Shown here: positions 17,289-25,680 of the stretch, in pieces | Position numbering within the stretch: the first letter of the stretch is position 1 | How the letters are laid out: each line of letters opens with the position of its first letter | DNA from: JADKAV01 sp041393775 | GTDB lineage: Bacteria > Actinomycetota > Actinomycetes > S36-B12 > UBA10799 | Direction of reading: 5' to 3' | Assembly: GCA_041393775.1 (NCBI GenBank) | Contig: JAWKJM010000003.1 | Location: forward strand, 372,001-436,000 | DNA length: 64,000 nt | Notes under the pieces: model-generated | Told to the model about the DNA's origin: nothing | The model's input: only the letters and a program-made list of their open reading frames with translations | Databases searched by the model: none | Translations under genes and position numbers: made by a program

Positions 17289-18076
17289 ACGGCAGCCCGC
17301 ACATCCCCGACTGGCTCGGGGTGCTCGCGTCGGTGGTGCTCGTGGGTATCGCGATCGGCGTCTCCATGCGGGCTCGGCTCGGACTGACGAAGGAACTCGT
17401 CGTGGCCGCCGCGCGCGCCTTCGCGCAACTGCTCGCGGTCGGTGCCGTCCTGACGGTTCTGTTCACCCGTGCGGGTCTGATCGGAGCCCTGGCATGGGTG
17501 GCGGGAATGGTGGTCGTCGCCGGATTCGTCGCCTCCGGACGCGCGAGGGCGCTGCCCAGGGCCCGGACCATCGCCTGGATCGCGGTCGGCACCGGAACCG
17601 CCGTCACGGTCGGGGTCCTGCTCGCCGTGGGTGTCATCGAGCCGGTGCCGTCAGTGGTCGTCCCGGTCGGCGGGATGGTTGTGAGCGGCGCCATGACCGC
17701 GGCCATCGTTACGATGCGTCGACTGGCCGAAGTCGCGCAGGAGCAGCGGGCGGACATCGAGGCGCGTCTGGCGCTGGGGCTGACCTCCGAGGATGCGATG
17801 GCTCCCCACTTGCGGCGTTCGGTCACTGTGGCTCTGCTCCCGGCCATCGATTCGACCAAGGTTGTGGGACTCATAGCCCTGCCCGGCGCGATGACCGGCC
17901 TGATCCTCGCGGGCGTCGAACCGATCGTGGCGGTGCGCTACCAGATCGTGGTCATGTACATGTTGCTGGCGGCCGCTTCCGTCAGCGCGATCGTCGCGTC
18001 ACGCCTCTGTCGGCGGGCACTCTTCGACGATGCCGACCGGCTACGGCGTCTGCCCGGCGGTTCCCCGCGGATGTGA
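17285..18076 (+). CDS. FetB/UPF0014-family membrane permease
   Basis: The 263-residue protein has about seven hydrophobic segments. Family landmarks are the early LGLTKELVVAAARAFAQLLAVG and the later LLPAIDSTKVVGLIALPGAMTGLILAGVEPIVAVRYQI, which is the highly conserved FetB stretch. It should form the membrane half of the transporter with the ATPase upstream. Substrate by homology would be iron, but that is inference. The gene ends about 160 bp before a family-2 repeat. Confidence 0.92.
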   Translation: MNGSPHIPDWLGVLASVVLVGIAIGVSMRARLGLTKELVVAAARAFAQLLAVGAVLTVLFTRAGLIGALAWVAGMVVVAGFVASGRARALPRARTIAWIAVGTGTAVTVGVLLAVGVIEPVPSVVVPVGGMVVSGAMTAAIVTMRRLAEVAQEQRADIEARLALGLTSEDAMAPHLRRSVTVALLPAIDSTKVVGLIALPGAMTGLILAGVEPIVAVRYQIVVMYMLLAAASVSAIVASRLCRRALFDDADRLRRLPGGSPRM

Positions 18077-18234
18077 GCCCTGCCCGATCTGCAGGCGGAG
18101 CGGGCTGCTTCCTCCTTCTGCGCCTGGATGAGGCCCGCTTCGCCGACCGCGCCCACCACGATGAGCAGGACTCCGCGACTGTGGCCACGGAGTCGGTCAC
18201 AAGGCCGACGATGCCCGTGGTCAGGATGTCGGTA

Positions 18235-18360
18235 GCAGCAGGAGTTGGCCGCGAGGTTAGAGATTGTGCACGAGGTTAGAGAATGCACGTGTGGCTTCTC
18301 TAACCTCGTGCACGTTCTCTAACGCGAGCGATTTCCGCCCGGCATTTCCCCGCCTGAACG
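18235..18360. repeat. Family-2 palindromic repeat, copy 3
   Basis: This is the most regular copy: flank GCAGCAGGAGTTGGCC, two forward GAGGTTAGAGA motifs, centre GCACGTGTGGC, two inverted motifs ending in CTCTAAC at 18322, and the full tail GCGAGCGATTTCCGCCCGGC to CCTGAACG. A further GTGCACGTTCTCTAACCTCG half-element occurs at about 18393-18412. Confidence 0.9.
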
Positions 18361-18422
18361 GGCAGCCCGCCACGGCCGCGGCTGACTAACACCGTGCACG
18401 TTCTCTAACCTCGCCCAACGGC

Positions 18423-18578
18423 TCATGGGCCCCGAGGGGCTGCCGGGGCAACCTCGGCGGCCAGACGCCGCAAGCCGATGGCGTCCGAGTGCACCACAGG
18501 CACAATCGTCAGGGCAATACCGAGGGTCAGCCACGGCCACAGTGGCCCGACCGTCGATCCGTCCGGTGTAGCCGACCC
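18423..18578 (-). pseudogene. C-terminal fragment of a membrane protein
   Basis: On the minus strand a frame reads PLWPWLTLGIALTIVPVVHS and then DAIGLRRLAAEVAPAAPRGP before a stop. It looks like the last helix and tail of a membrane protein with its start missing. A second, more diverged copy lies at about 15540-15660 and was captured by the chimeric ORF there. Confidence 0.35.
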
Positions 18579-18722
18579 TCAGTGGCGCGTCTTGAGGGTG
18601 AGGGTGTCATCCTTCGGAGCGGACCCTGCCTTCTTCTTCCCCCCCTTCTTCTTCCCGGTCTTGGCCTTGAGGTTCTTGTTCTTGGGGCTCTTCTTCGCGT
18701 TCTTCTTCCCGCTCTTCGCCAT
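18579..18722 (-). CDS. 47-residue lysine-rich basic protein
   Basis: This very small protein starts MAKSGKKNAKKSPKNKNLKA and continues with KKK-rich runs, ending DDTLTLKTRH. About 18 of 47 residues are Lys and there are almost no hydrophobic residues, so it should be unfolded and bind nucleic acid or ribosomes. The evidence that it is real is a near-consensus GGAGGAGTC before the ATG and a coherent codon pattern dominated by AAG. It resembles the Lys/Ala tails of actinobacterial histone-like proteins without the folded domain. No family name can be given. Confidence 0.7.
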   Translation of the reverse strand: MAKSGKKNAKKSPKNKNLKAKTGKKKGGKKKAGSAPKDDTLTLKTRH

Positions 18723-18924
18723 GACTCCTCCTAAGGGTCGTCACCTCTGGCTCAACCCATGATCGTGCCTGTGCGTCCCCCGATCAAGGCTGGCGCCTCC
18801 AGGGCCGACGGCGCGACCGGTTCGATGAGGCCGCCCAGGTGCCGACCTGGCTTCGACCCTCGGGCTGGCACGGATCCGGACCGCCGACGCCTCGCAGGGG
18901 AGTGAGAAACAGCCGCCGCAGGCC

Positions 18925-19560
18925 CTAACGTTCGCCCTGCCCCTGAGTTGCCCACAACGCTGCCTGCAGACGGTCGGTCACGCCGAGTACCGCGTAGATC
19001 GCGGTCAGGTGGACCTTGACGGTCCTCTCGCTGATACCCATCTGACGCGCTATGAGACGGTTCGACAGGCCACGCGCGACCAAGTCGAGCACCTCCTTCT
19101 GCTTGTCGGTCAGGCGGGCGGGGCCGTGGCCGGTGCCGGCGTGACGGGCGTCGACCAGCGCGCGCGCCACCCTCGGGTCGAGGGGAGCTCCCCCCGATGC
19201 GGCCGAGCGGACGCCGGCGATCAGGTCACGGCTCTCACTGTCCTTGAGCAAGTAGCCCACGGCACCTGCGTCGAGGGCGGCGAGAACCCGCCGCGACTCG
19301 CCGAACGTGGTGAGGACCACAACGGCCGCATCGCTGCTGCCGGTGATCAGCCGCGTGGCCTCCACACCCCCGATCCCGGGCATCGCGAGATCCATCAGCA
19401 CGACGTCCGGGTGGTTGGCGGAGACGGCCTGAACGGCAGCCTCCCCCGAGTCCACCGCCGCGACGACCTCGAGGTCAGCCTCACTGGCGACCAGTAGACT
19501 CAGTCCCTCCCGTACGACCGCGTGATCGTCGGCGACGACAACCGTGATCACGGTGGGCAC
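18925..19560 (-). CDS. NarL/FixJ-family response regulator
   Basis: The 211 residues comprise a receiver domain (acidic pair ADDH, phosphoacceptor Asp57 in VLMDLAMP, Lys in LLKDSES) and a LuxR helix-turn-helix (LTDKQKEVLDLVARGLSNRLIARQMGISERTVKVHLTAIY). It overlaps the end of the sensor kinase gene by 13 bases and is presumably its output. Its receiver region is the source of the duplicated block in the pseudogene at 15649. Confidence 0.95.
   Translation of the reverse strand: MPTVITVVVADDHAVVREGLSLLVASEADLEVVAAVDSGEAAVQAVSANHPDVVLMDLAMPGIGGVEATRLITGSSDAAVVVLTTFGESRRVLAALDAGAVGYLLKDSESRDLIAGVRSAASGGAPLDPRVARALVDARHAGTGHGPARLTDKQKEVLDLVARGLSNRLIARQMGISERTVKVHLTAIYAVLGVTDRLQAALWATQGQGER
19164..19474. 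repeat. 311-bp direct duplication, copy B (within response regulator)
   Basis: Matches 15666-15976 at about 98% identity in the same orientation. The two copies are 3.5 kb apart with a cupin, the FetAB-like pair and the lysine-rich gene between them, so recombination could delete that segment. Confidence 0.9.
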
Positions 19561-20834
19561 TCCAGCGAGAATCGTACGGTCGTCCCCGCCCCCGGTCGGG
19601 TCTCTATGCGAAGTCCGCCGCCCAACTGGCTGGCCAGGTCCTGCATGAGGGTGAGGCCGACATGCCCCGTCTCGGGCTGGCCCGGATCAAACCCGATTCC
19701 GTCGTCCTCGACCGTCAGGTGCACCTCGTCGCCCGACCGGCGAAGAGCGATCCTCACCGTCGTCGCCCTGGCGTGCTTGGCGATGTTCTGCGTACTCTCG
19801 CGCGCCACGCGATAAAAGGCCTGCTGGCAGGTGCTGTCCATCTGCAAGGCCGCCTCCACGTCGAGCTCGGTATCGGCGTCGAGGCCCGCCGCAAGATCCT
19901 CCAGGGCCGCGCCAAGACCGGCTTCACGCAGATTCGGCGGGTAGATGTCCACTAGCAGGGTGCGCAGGGAACCAACCGCCTTGCGGGTCCGACCGGCGGC
20001 CGTCGCCAACTGTCCCTCCACGTCGGGATCCGGCGTCTTGTTCGCCAACGCCGAAAGCCCGAACGAGACACCGGCGAGATCCTGCACCACCCCATCGTGC
20101 AGGTCTGCTGCGATCCGGCGCCGTTCCGCCTCCGAGGAGTTCACCGCGTAGAGGAGCAGTTCCTCACGCTGCAGGCGGTCACGGTCCAGCCGTCGCGCCA
20201 TCCGCCAGGCCAGCAGCAGCAGGATGAGTGCGAGGACCGCGAGGGTGCCCACGATGCTGGGAGCCAGTGCCATGACCATGCGCTGGGTGGCCGCTTCCAG
20301 GAATGCCTGCCGGGTGTAGACCTCCATCAGGTAGGTCGTGCCGTCCGCTCCGGTGACCGGCAGGTAGACCTCGATCAGTTGCCCGTACGAGCGCTCGTAC
20401 CGGTTCTCGGGCTTGCTGAGATCACTGACCTCGGCCTCCACGCCGCCGTCAAGCAGGACCTCGAGTTCCTCGTCCCCCAGTTCGAATCGCTGCCCGATGA
20501 GTTGCGGCTTGTCGGAGTAGACGATCGTGCCGTCGTCGCGCCACAGGCGCACAGTCACCACCGGATCCTTCAACAGAAGTTCCCGGACAACGGAGTCGAG
20601 TTCGGCGACGGCATGTCCGTTCCCCTCTGCCACGTCTGCCCGCAGATGCGGTTGTACGGCCAGCCGCTCGGCCTGCTGCGCCGCAATCACAGCGTCGCGC
20701 ACGGACTCCTGCTGGGCGACGCTGCGCGCCACCCAGAAACTGAGGGCGGCCAGCAGACCGAGCAGCACGAACCCGGGGATCGCGAACGCGAGGACCTCCC
20801 GGCGGACGACCCCGCCCTCAGCGAACTTCGGCAC
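19548..20834 (-). CDS. NarL-family sensor histidine kinase
   Basis: The 428-residue kinase has one membrane helix near residues 10-35, an extracytoplasmic sensor of about 150 residues, a second helix at about 190-210, then HisKA_3 (SSEAERRRIAADLHDGVVQDL) and HATPase domains (N-box ESTQNIAKHA, G1 VEDDGIGFDPG). The sensor is PAS-like in length, with VTVRLWRDDGTIVYSDKP. It is encoded directly upstream of its regulator. The secreted two-repeat protein at 20853 lies only 18 bp upstream of this gene, so it may be part of the same unit or sensed by this kinase. Confidence 0.93.
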   Translation of the reverse strand: MPKFAEGGVVRREVLAFAIPGFVLLGLLAALSFWVARSVAQQESVRDAVIAAQQAERLAVQPHLRADVAEGNGHAVAELDSVVRELLLKDPVVTVRLWRDDGTIVYSDKPQLIGQRFELGDEELEVLLDGGVEAEVSDLSKPENRYERSYGQLIEVYLPVTGADGTTYLMEVYTRQAFLEAATQRMVMALAPSIVGTLAVLALILLLLAWRMARRLDRDRLQREELLLYAVNSSEAERRRIAADLHDGVVQDLAGVSFGLSALANKTPDPDVEGQLATAAGRTRKAVGSLRTLLVDIYPPNLREAGLGAALEDLAAGLDADTELDVEAALQMDSTCQQAFYRVARESTQNIAKHARATTVRIALRRSGDEVHLTVEDDGIGFDPGQPETGHVGLTLMQDLASQLGGGLRIETRPGAGTTVRFSLECPP

Positions 20835-20852
20835 GCGACGATTCTGCCCGGA

Positions 20853-21596
20853 TCAGATCGAGCAGCGCTCACCACCGGCGACACGCCGGGCCGTCGCGGT
20901 GATCCTGCCCTTGCTGCGGGTCTTGACCTCCACGGAGAACGAGCCACTGCGACCCCTGGTCTTCTTCACACCGGACTTGATGGCCTTTCCACGACGGTCG
21001 ATGGTGTAGCGCCATTTCTGGCCCTTCCGGTTCGAGTCGATCTCCAGTTCGGCCTCGCGGGTCTTGCTCTTCCGCTTGACCTTCAGAGTGATCTGGGAGC
21101 CGGCTGAACAGGTGCCCTCGGACACGCGCTTCGAGCCGTCGTCACGTGTGCTCGTGTCGTCGCCAGGCCCGTCGTCGCTGCCCTTGTCGTCCGCTGCGCC
21201 GATGTTGACGCCGGTCCTGCATTCCTGCTGACCACGAGTGGCCACACCAACGAAGGTGTCGCTGGCAGATCCACCCGTCCGCGCCTCGACACTGAACGAC
21301 CCGCTCGGGGCAGTTGTTGTCTTCGTGCCACTGGCGAGCACACCGCCGGGTCCACGGAGCGTGTAGTCCCACTGCTGCCCCGAAACGCCGGAGTCGACCT
21401 CGAACTCCACTTCGACGCCGCCGTCACGCTCCTTCGCCTTCAACTGCCAGCGAGCGCCGCCCGAGCACTGTCCCTGGCTGGACACCTCGACTCGGTCATC
21501 ACCGCCACCACTTGCCAGAGCGGGGGACGCGGGCATGGCCAGGATCAGTCCGGCCGAAGCGGCGATCAGTCCGGGGGTCGTCTTCTTGGTGATCAT
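20853..21596 (-). CDS. Secreted two-repeat beta protein of unknown function
   Basis: A signal peptide ends around ALAS (residues 1-29). The mature part has two related domains of about 85 residues each (about 40-130 and 160-247) that share a Cys near the start, an LKxK strand, an E-x-E-x-DS motif, GQxWxYT, a Gly turn, SGSFSVE and a closing Cys. A linker rich in Asp, Gly and Thr separates them. One disulfide per domain is likely. I recognise no family. It sits immediately upstream of a sensor kinase gene in the same direction. Confidence 0.8.
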   Translation of the reverse strand: MITKKTTPGLIAASAGLILAMPASPALASGGGDDRVEVSSQGQCSGGARWQLKAKERDGGVEVEFEVDSGVSGQQWDYTLRGPGGVLASGTKTTTAPSGSFSVEARTGGSASDTFVGVATRGQQECRTGVNIGAADDKGSDDGPGDDTSTRDDGSKRVSEGTCSAGSQITLKVKRKSKTREAELEIDSNRKGQKWRYTIDRRGKAIKSGVKKTRGRSGSFSVEVKTRSKGRITATARRVAGGERCSI

Positions 21597-22217
21597 GGGT
21601 ACTTCCTCCTCATTGCTTGCCTGAAACCAACAGTGCCCTCGTGACTCGCCGCCGACAACGCGACCTTGGTACTAGTACCCCCGGCACGCCCGCGCCTAAG
21701 ACGGGGGCAGGGGTGGTGTAACCCCGACATCCGGTCGCACCGAAAACCGAGAAGCGCTGGGGGCTGTTCTGCTCTCTGCCGTGCCGCTCGGACAGTTCCG
21801 CCACGGTCGTCTGGAGCCGCGACGCCCACACCCTGGGGACCAGAGGCCCCGAGGCCTGGTCCGCCAGCGTCCTCAGGTTCAGCTGTTCCCTGCGCGCCTC
21901 ATCTATCACTTCCGTGGCCGAGGGGGCTCCGCCCGGCTCAGCGTCACGGTTCGAAACGGGATGGGTCCTACCTGCTCTCCGTGACCGTAGAGGAGTGGAA
22001 CAGTAGTCCAAGGCTGAGCCCTTGTACCACCTACCGACTAAGGGCATACATCACCCTGGCAGGCCGATTCGGCAGCAGCAAGGATCCTAAGATGATGCAC
22101 GCCTTGGCCAGAACGAATACCTCCGCACAACGTTGAACACAGATGCTTCCAACGACCATCACGTGGCAAGAAGGGCACCCGCATACCGGCAGATCCGCGC
22201 AGCACGGATGACGGCCG
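21597..22217. other. 620-bp intergenic region with no convincing gene
   Basis: The minus strand contains an ORF at 21610-22047 with a middle part that looks faintly protein-like (ATEVIDEARREQLNLRTLADQ), but its ends do not and no ribosome binding site is present. It could be a decayed gene. I see no RNA or repeat. The promoter of the secreted protein gene must lie at the left end. Confidence 0.4.
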
Positions 22218-22679
22218 TCAGCGCAACTGCTTCACCCGGATCGCGGCGAGCAGACCAACCACAGTGGTGAGCGCGAGGAGAACGACTGCCCAGGCGAATC
22301 CCAGGGAGAGGACACCATCCGACGCGACGTTGTGGATGAGGTCACCGTCGAACAAGCCGGCCATGAGGCTGACGAGGCAGAACACGCTGAGGGTGACAGC
22401 CGCAATCAAGCCGATTGGAGGCCGCGTGTTGCGCGCCGCTAACCACGCGAGGACGAGCTGTGCCACCCCGATCGGCAGCGGCACTGTGTTCTGGGTGTCG
22501 AAGCCCCACGCCTCGTTGAACGAGTTCGCCCCCGAGGCGAGGGCGACGAATCCCCCGATCACGTCGCAGACCAGCAGGGCCAGCATGGCGAGCAGGAGAG
22601 CGCGCCCAGAGGTCACCGACGGCGCTGACCGAAGGCGTTGGAGGGGTGATGGATGGTCCCGACCCCACGTTCCAGGCAT
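22218..22679 (-). CDS. Small four-helix membrane protein
   Basis: From about residue 28 of this frame there are four hydrophobic helices (GRALLLAMLALLVCDVIGGF, PIGVAQLVLAWLA, IGLIAAVTLSVFCLVSLMAGL, LSLGFAWAVVLLALTTVVG) and a basic C-terminus. Unknown function. The start is uncertain: no candidate has a clear Shine-Dalgarno, and the frame is open to 22832. ATG at 22679 is a compromise; a start near the first helix would also be credible. Confidence 0.6.
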   Translation of the reverse strand: MPGTWGRDHPSPLQRLRSAPSVTSGRALLLAMLALLVCDVIGGFVALASGANSFNEAWGFDTQNTVPLPIGVAQLVLAWLAARNTRPPIGLIAAVTLSVFCLVSLMAGLFDGDLIHNVASDGVLSLGFAWAVVLLALTTVVGLLAAIRVKQLR

Positions 22680-22876
22680 AGGGAGAGTTTCGCGCAAACG
22701 CCCGCCCATCAGCAGATCAGGGCGTCCCCGTCGACGAGTCTCTTGGGCACACATCACGGCGATATTCGAGGTGGCGGAGATCGAAGAGATGACCTGGCAA
22801 GTGGGCATCGGAACGAACGTTCCGAGGTCCATAGGGGAGGGCCCAGACCATGGCTCTGATCACGCATTCTTGCTGG

Positions 22877-22949
22877 CGCGCCCGAAGGGATTCGAACCCC
22901 TAACCTTCTGATCCGTAGTCAGATGCTCTATCCGTTGAGCTACGGGCGC
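22877..22949 (-). tRNA. tRNA-Arg (ACG)
   Basis: The minus strand folds into a cloverleaf: acceptor GCGCCCG/CGGGCGC, D-stem GCTC/GAGC, anticodon stem TCTGA/TCAGA with loop CTACGGA (anticodon ACG), and T-loop TTCGAAT. The ACG anticodon is normally deaminated to ICG. A CCA is encoded directly after the discriminator base (22874-22876). Confidence 0.97.
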
Positions 22950-23114
22950 CTCCGGCCAGTGTATCGGGCCGAAGACACCGGCCGTCGGCTGGGCGTTCGG
23001 CGCTCACTCGCCTCCTCGGACGGACTGCGTTGATGACGGGCCGGCCAAAGGGTTTCCAGGCAATTCCCCGGGATCTGGGGTATAACGCAAGAGCGTATGC
23101 AGAGAGGATCTTCC

Positions 23115-23555
23115 ATGCCCGACATTCCAGACCCGGCCACTGTCGGCCCGGTTGATGTTGCCGTCGTTCTCTTCGAGGGCAACAACTTCAACGGCGAGGT
23201 GGCACCCGCACTGGCCGAACTCCAGCAGTCCGGCACCGTCCGGATCATCGACCTCGCCTTCCTGACCCGCGATGCCGACGGCACTGCGGCCTTCGTCGAA
23301 GTGGAGGACGCTGATGTCGCCGACGCGTTCAGCGAGATAACCGAGTCGCGGCTCGACCTGCTCAACGACGAGGACCTGATGGGGATGGCCGAAGGGCTTG
23401 AGCCGAATTCGTCGGCCGTGGTCCTGGTGTGGGAGAACACCTGGGCGTCCCGGCTGGCAGCCGCCATCCGCGGATCCGGCGGCGAGTTGATCTCGTACTT
23501 CCGCATACCGCACGAGACCGTTACCGAAGCTATCCACGCACTGGAAGAGGAGTAG
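23115..23555 (+). CDS. DUF6325-type protein
   Basis: The 146-residue protein has GPVDVAVVLFEGNNFNGEVAPALAELQQSGTVRIIDLAFLTRDADG, which matches the DUF6325 pattern (a ferredoxin-like protein of unknown function). The C-terminal SSAVVLVWENTWASRLAAAIRGSGGELI is equally characteristic. ATG at 23115 is chosen over 23097 because AGAGGATC precedes it. The SHOCT-domain gene follows three bases after the stop, a pairing that suggests a shared envelope or stress role. Confidence 0.85.
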   Translation: MPDIPDPATVGPVDVAVVLFEGNNFNGEVAPALAELQQSGTVRIIDLAFLTRDADGTAAFVEVEDADVADAFSEITESRLDLLNDEDLMGMAEGLEPNSSAVVLVWENTWASRLAAAIRGSGGELISYFRIPHETVTEAIHALEEE

Positions 23556-23558
23556 AAG

Positions 23559-23882
23559 ATGAGACGTCGAGTAGGCCGTCCCGGCCTGGTGGGCACGGTG
23601 GCACGCACGGCCGTGATCGCCGGCACCGCCAGCGCGGTCGGCGGCACCGTCAACAGGAAGATGAACGCCAAGGATCAGGCCGCCGCCCAGCAACAGGCAG
23701 CCGCCCAGCAACAGGCTGCCGCCCAGCAAGCGGCCGCGCAACAAGCCGCGGCGCAAGCACCCGCAGCGCCGTCGCAGGACGACAAGATCGAGAAGCTCAA
23801 GCAACTCGGGGAACTCAAGAACGCGGGCATCCTCACTGACGAGGAGTTCGCCGCCGAGAAGGCCAAGATCCTCAACTCGTAG
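23559..23882 (+). CDS. SHOCT-domain small protein with AAQQ repeats
   Basis: The 107 residues have a basic N-terminus with one hydrophobic helix (about 10-30), a low-complexity linker of repeated AAQQ units (about 42-70), and a C-terminal SHOCT domain (DDKIEKLKQLGELKNAGILTDEEFAAEKAKIL). SHOCT domains are short oligomerisation or localisation modules. It pairs with the DUF6325 gene. The repeated CAGCAA-type codons make the linker prone to length variation. Confidence 0.9.
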   Translation: MRRRVGRPGLVGTVARTAVIAGTASAVGGTVNRKMNAKDQAAAQQQAAAQQQAAAQQAAAQQAAAQAPAAPSQDDKIEKLKQLGELKNAGILTDEEFAAEKAKILNS

Positions 23883-23888
23883 CCGTGA

Positions 23889-23924
23889 GAAGGCCCCGGC
23901 ATCCCTGGTGGCGCCGGGGCCTTC
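23889..23924 (+). terminator. Perfect 12-bp hairpin terminator
   Basis: GAAGGCCCCGGC (23889-23900) pairs perfectly with GCCGGGGCCTTC (23913-23924) around a 12-base loop, seven bases after the SHOCT gene. The U-tract is missing, as often in actinobacteria. Confidence 0.85.
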
Positions 23925-23970
23925 GCGCGCCCGTCGACCCCGATGACCCCAAGAATGAAGGACACACCCC

Positions 23971-25593
23971 GTGACTGTTGAATCCACGCAGCCTGCAACA
24001 CTGACCGGCCGCAAACGCTGGGTGGCGCTGCTCTTCCTGGCCTTCGGCGTGGCCATGATCATCCTCGACGCCACCGTGGTCAACGTCGCGATCCCGACGA
24101 TGGTCAAGGATCTCGGCCTGAGCACGACCGACGCTGAGTGGGTCAACGCGATCTACGCCCTCCTGTTCGCCTCCCTGCTGCTGCTGTCGGGCAGGCTGTC
24201 CGACATCGTCGGGCGGCGCCTGATGTTCCTCGGCGGTGTCGCGCTGTTCGCAGTGGCCAGCGTGTTCGTCGCGTCGTCGGAGGCCTCCGGCGAACTGATC
24301 GGTGCCCGGGCGCTGCAGGGCATCGCCGCGGCCATGATCCTGCCGTCGTCGTTGTCGGTGCTCAACGCGGTCTACCGGGGAAAGGACCGGGCCATCGCTT
24401 TCGCTGTGTGGGGCGCGACGATCGGCGGAATGGCAGCGCTCGGTCCGCTGGTCGGCGGCTACCTGACCACTTACGCCTCCTGGCACTGGGCGTTCCTGAT
24501 CAACATCCCGATCGCCGTCGTGGTCTTCATCGGTGTGCTGTTGATGGTGCCGGAGACGAAGGATCCCACCACCCGTCGCGGGATCGACGTGCCGGGTGCA
24601 GTGCTGGGAACCCTCGGCCTGGGCACCCTGGTCTTCGGGCTGATCGAGGGGCAGAACTACGGCTGGTTCCGGCCCAAGAAGCAGTTCGACGCTGCTGGCG
24701 TCGCCTGGCCCGCCACAAACCTGTCACCGGCCTTCGTGTCCCTGGTGCTTTCAGCGCTGCTGCTGTTGAGCTTCGTCTGGCTCGAGCACCGACGCAAAGC
24801 GGCGGGCCGAATCGTGCTGCTGGACCTCGGCCTGTTCGGGATCAAAACCTTCGGAACGGGAAACGCGGTGGCTGCGCTGGTGAGTCTCGGAGAGTTCGGA
24901 CTGCTGTTCATCCTGCCCTTGTTCCTGCAGTCGGTCATCGGATACGACGCGCTGGAGACCGGCGTCATTCTGCTCGCGCTGGCCGTAGGCTCCTTCCTGG
25001 CCAGTGGGATGGGCGCTCCGATGGCCAAGCGGATTGGTCCGGTCCCGGTCCTGCGTCTGGGCATGGCGCTCGAAGTCGTAGGGGTGGTGTGGCTGGCGCT
25101 GATCATCTCTGTGGACGTGACGGGATGGGCGATGGCACCGGGTCTGTTCCTGTACGGCGCAGGCGTCGGATTCGCCACCGCTCAACTCGCCGGGGTGATC
25201 CTGTCGGAGGTGCCGGTCGAGGAGTCCGGACAGGCTTCTGCGGTGCAGTCCACGTCCCGTCAGGTGGGCGCCGCAATCGGCACGGCTCTGCTCGGCGCGG
25301 TCCTGATCACCGGGCTGGGAAGCGTCGAGGGGGACCTCACGGACCTAGGGGTGCCCGAAACTGCAGCCCAACAAGTGACCACCGCTGTCCAGCAGAGCGC
25401 GGGCACTGCGGTCGCGGTGCTACCGTCCCAGCCGAACGGCGACATCCTGTTCCGAGGCGCGTCCGAAGGCTTCGCCTCCGCAGCCAGAGGTGTCGGGTTC
25501 GTGGCGGCCGCACTCATCAGCCTGGGCCTGATCGCTGCACTCTTCCTGCCGAGGGACGCGGCACGCACAGAAGCCGCCGGGTACGTCGAGTAG
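23971..25593 (+). CDS. MFS exporter, DHA2 (EmrB/QacA) family
   Basis: The 540-residue protein has about 14 hydrophobic segments. Family marks include the first-helix region VAMIILDATVVNVAIPTMV, the loop motif GRLSDIVGRRLMF (motif A), and ALQGIAAAMILPSSLSVLNAVY (motif B/C region). Such proteins use the proton gradient to expel drugs or dyes; the substrate is not predictable. The GTG start has GAAGGA upstream and follows the terminator, so it is a single-gene unit. Confidence 0.93.
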   Translation: MTVESTQPATLTGRKRWVALLFLAFGVAMIILDATVVNVAIPTMVKDLGLSTTDAEWVNAIYALLFASLLLLSGRLSDIVGRRLMFLGGVALFAVASVFVASSEASGELIGARALQGIAAAMILPSSLSVLNAVYRGKDRAIAFAVWGATIGGMAALGPLVGGYLTTYASWHWAFLINIPIAVVVFIGVLLMVPETKDPTTRRGIDVPGAVLGTLGLGTLVFGLIEGQNYGWFRPKKQFDAAGVAWPATNLSPAFVSLVLSALLLLSFVWLEHRRKAAGRIVLLDLGLFGIKTFGTGNAVAALVSLGEFGLLFILPLFLQSVIGYDALETGVILLALAVGSFLASGMGAPMAKRIGPVPVLRLGMALEVVGVVWLALIISVDVTGWAMAPGLFLYGAGVGFATAQLAGVILSEVPVEESGQASAVQSTSRQVGAAIGTALLGAVLITGLGSVEGDLTDLGVPETAAQQVTTAVQQSAGTAVAVLPSQPNGDILFRGASEGFASAARGVGFVAAALISLGLIAALFLPRDAARTEAAGYVE

Positions 25594-25680
25594 CCACGAA
25601 AAGCGCGGACAAGATCACAGTTGCGGACGCACCCGGTGTCGCTCGCCGGAATCCGACCGCCCCTCCCCGACCATGGAAGG

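Noticed and set aside
18478..18762. Plus-strand ORF with a Phe/Leu-rich hydrophobic stretch
   Set aside because: The apparent membrane segment is the reverse complement of the Lys codons of the minus-strand basic protein.
21610..22047. 145-residue minus-strand ORF
   Set aside because: No Shine-Dalgarno, mixed codon character and no recognisable domain; left as unassigned intergenic DNA.
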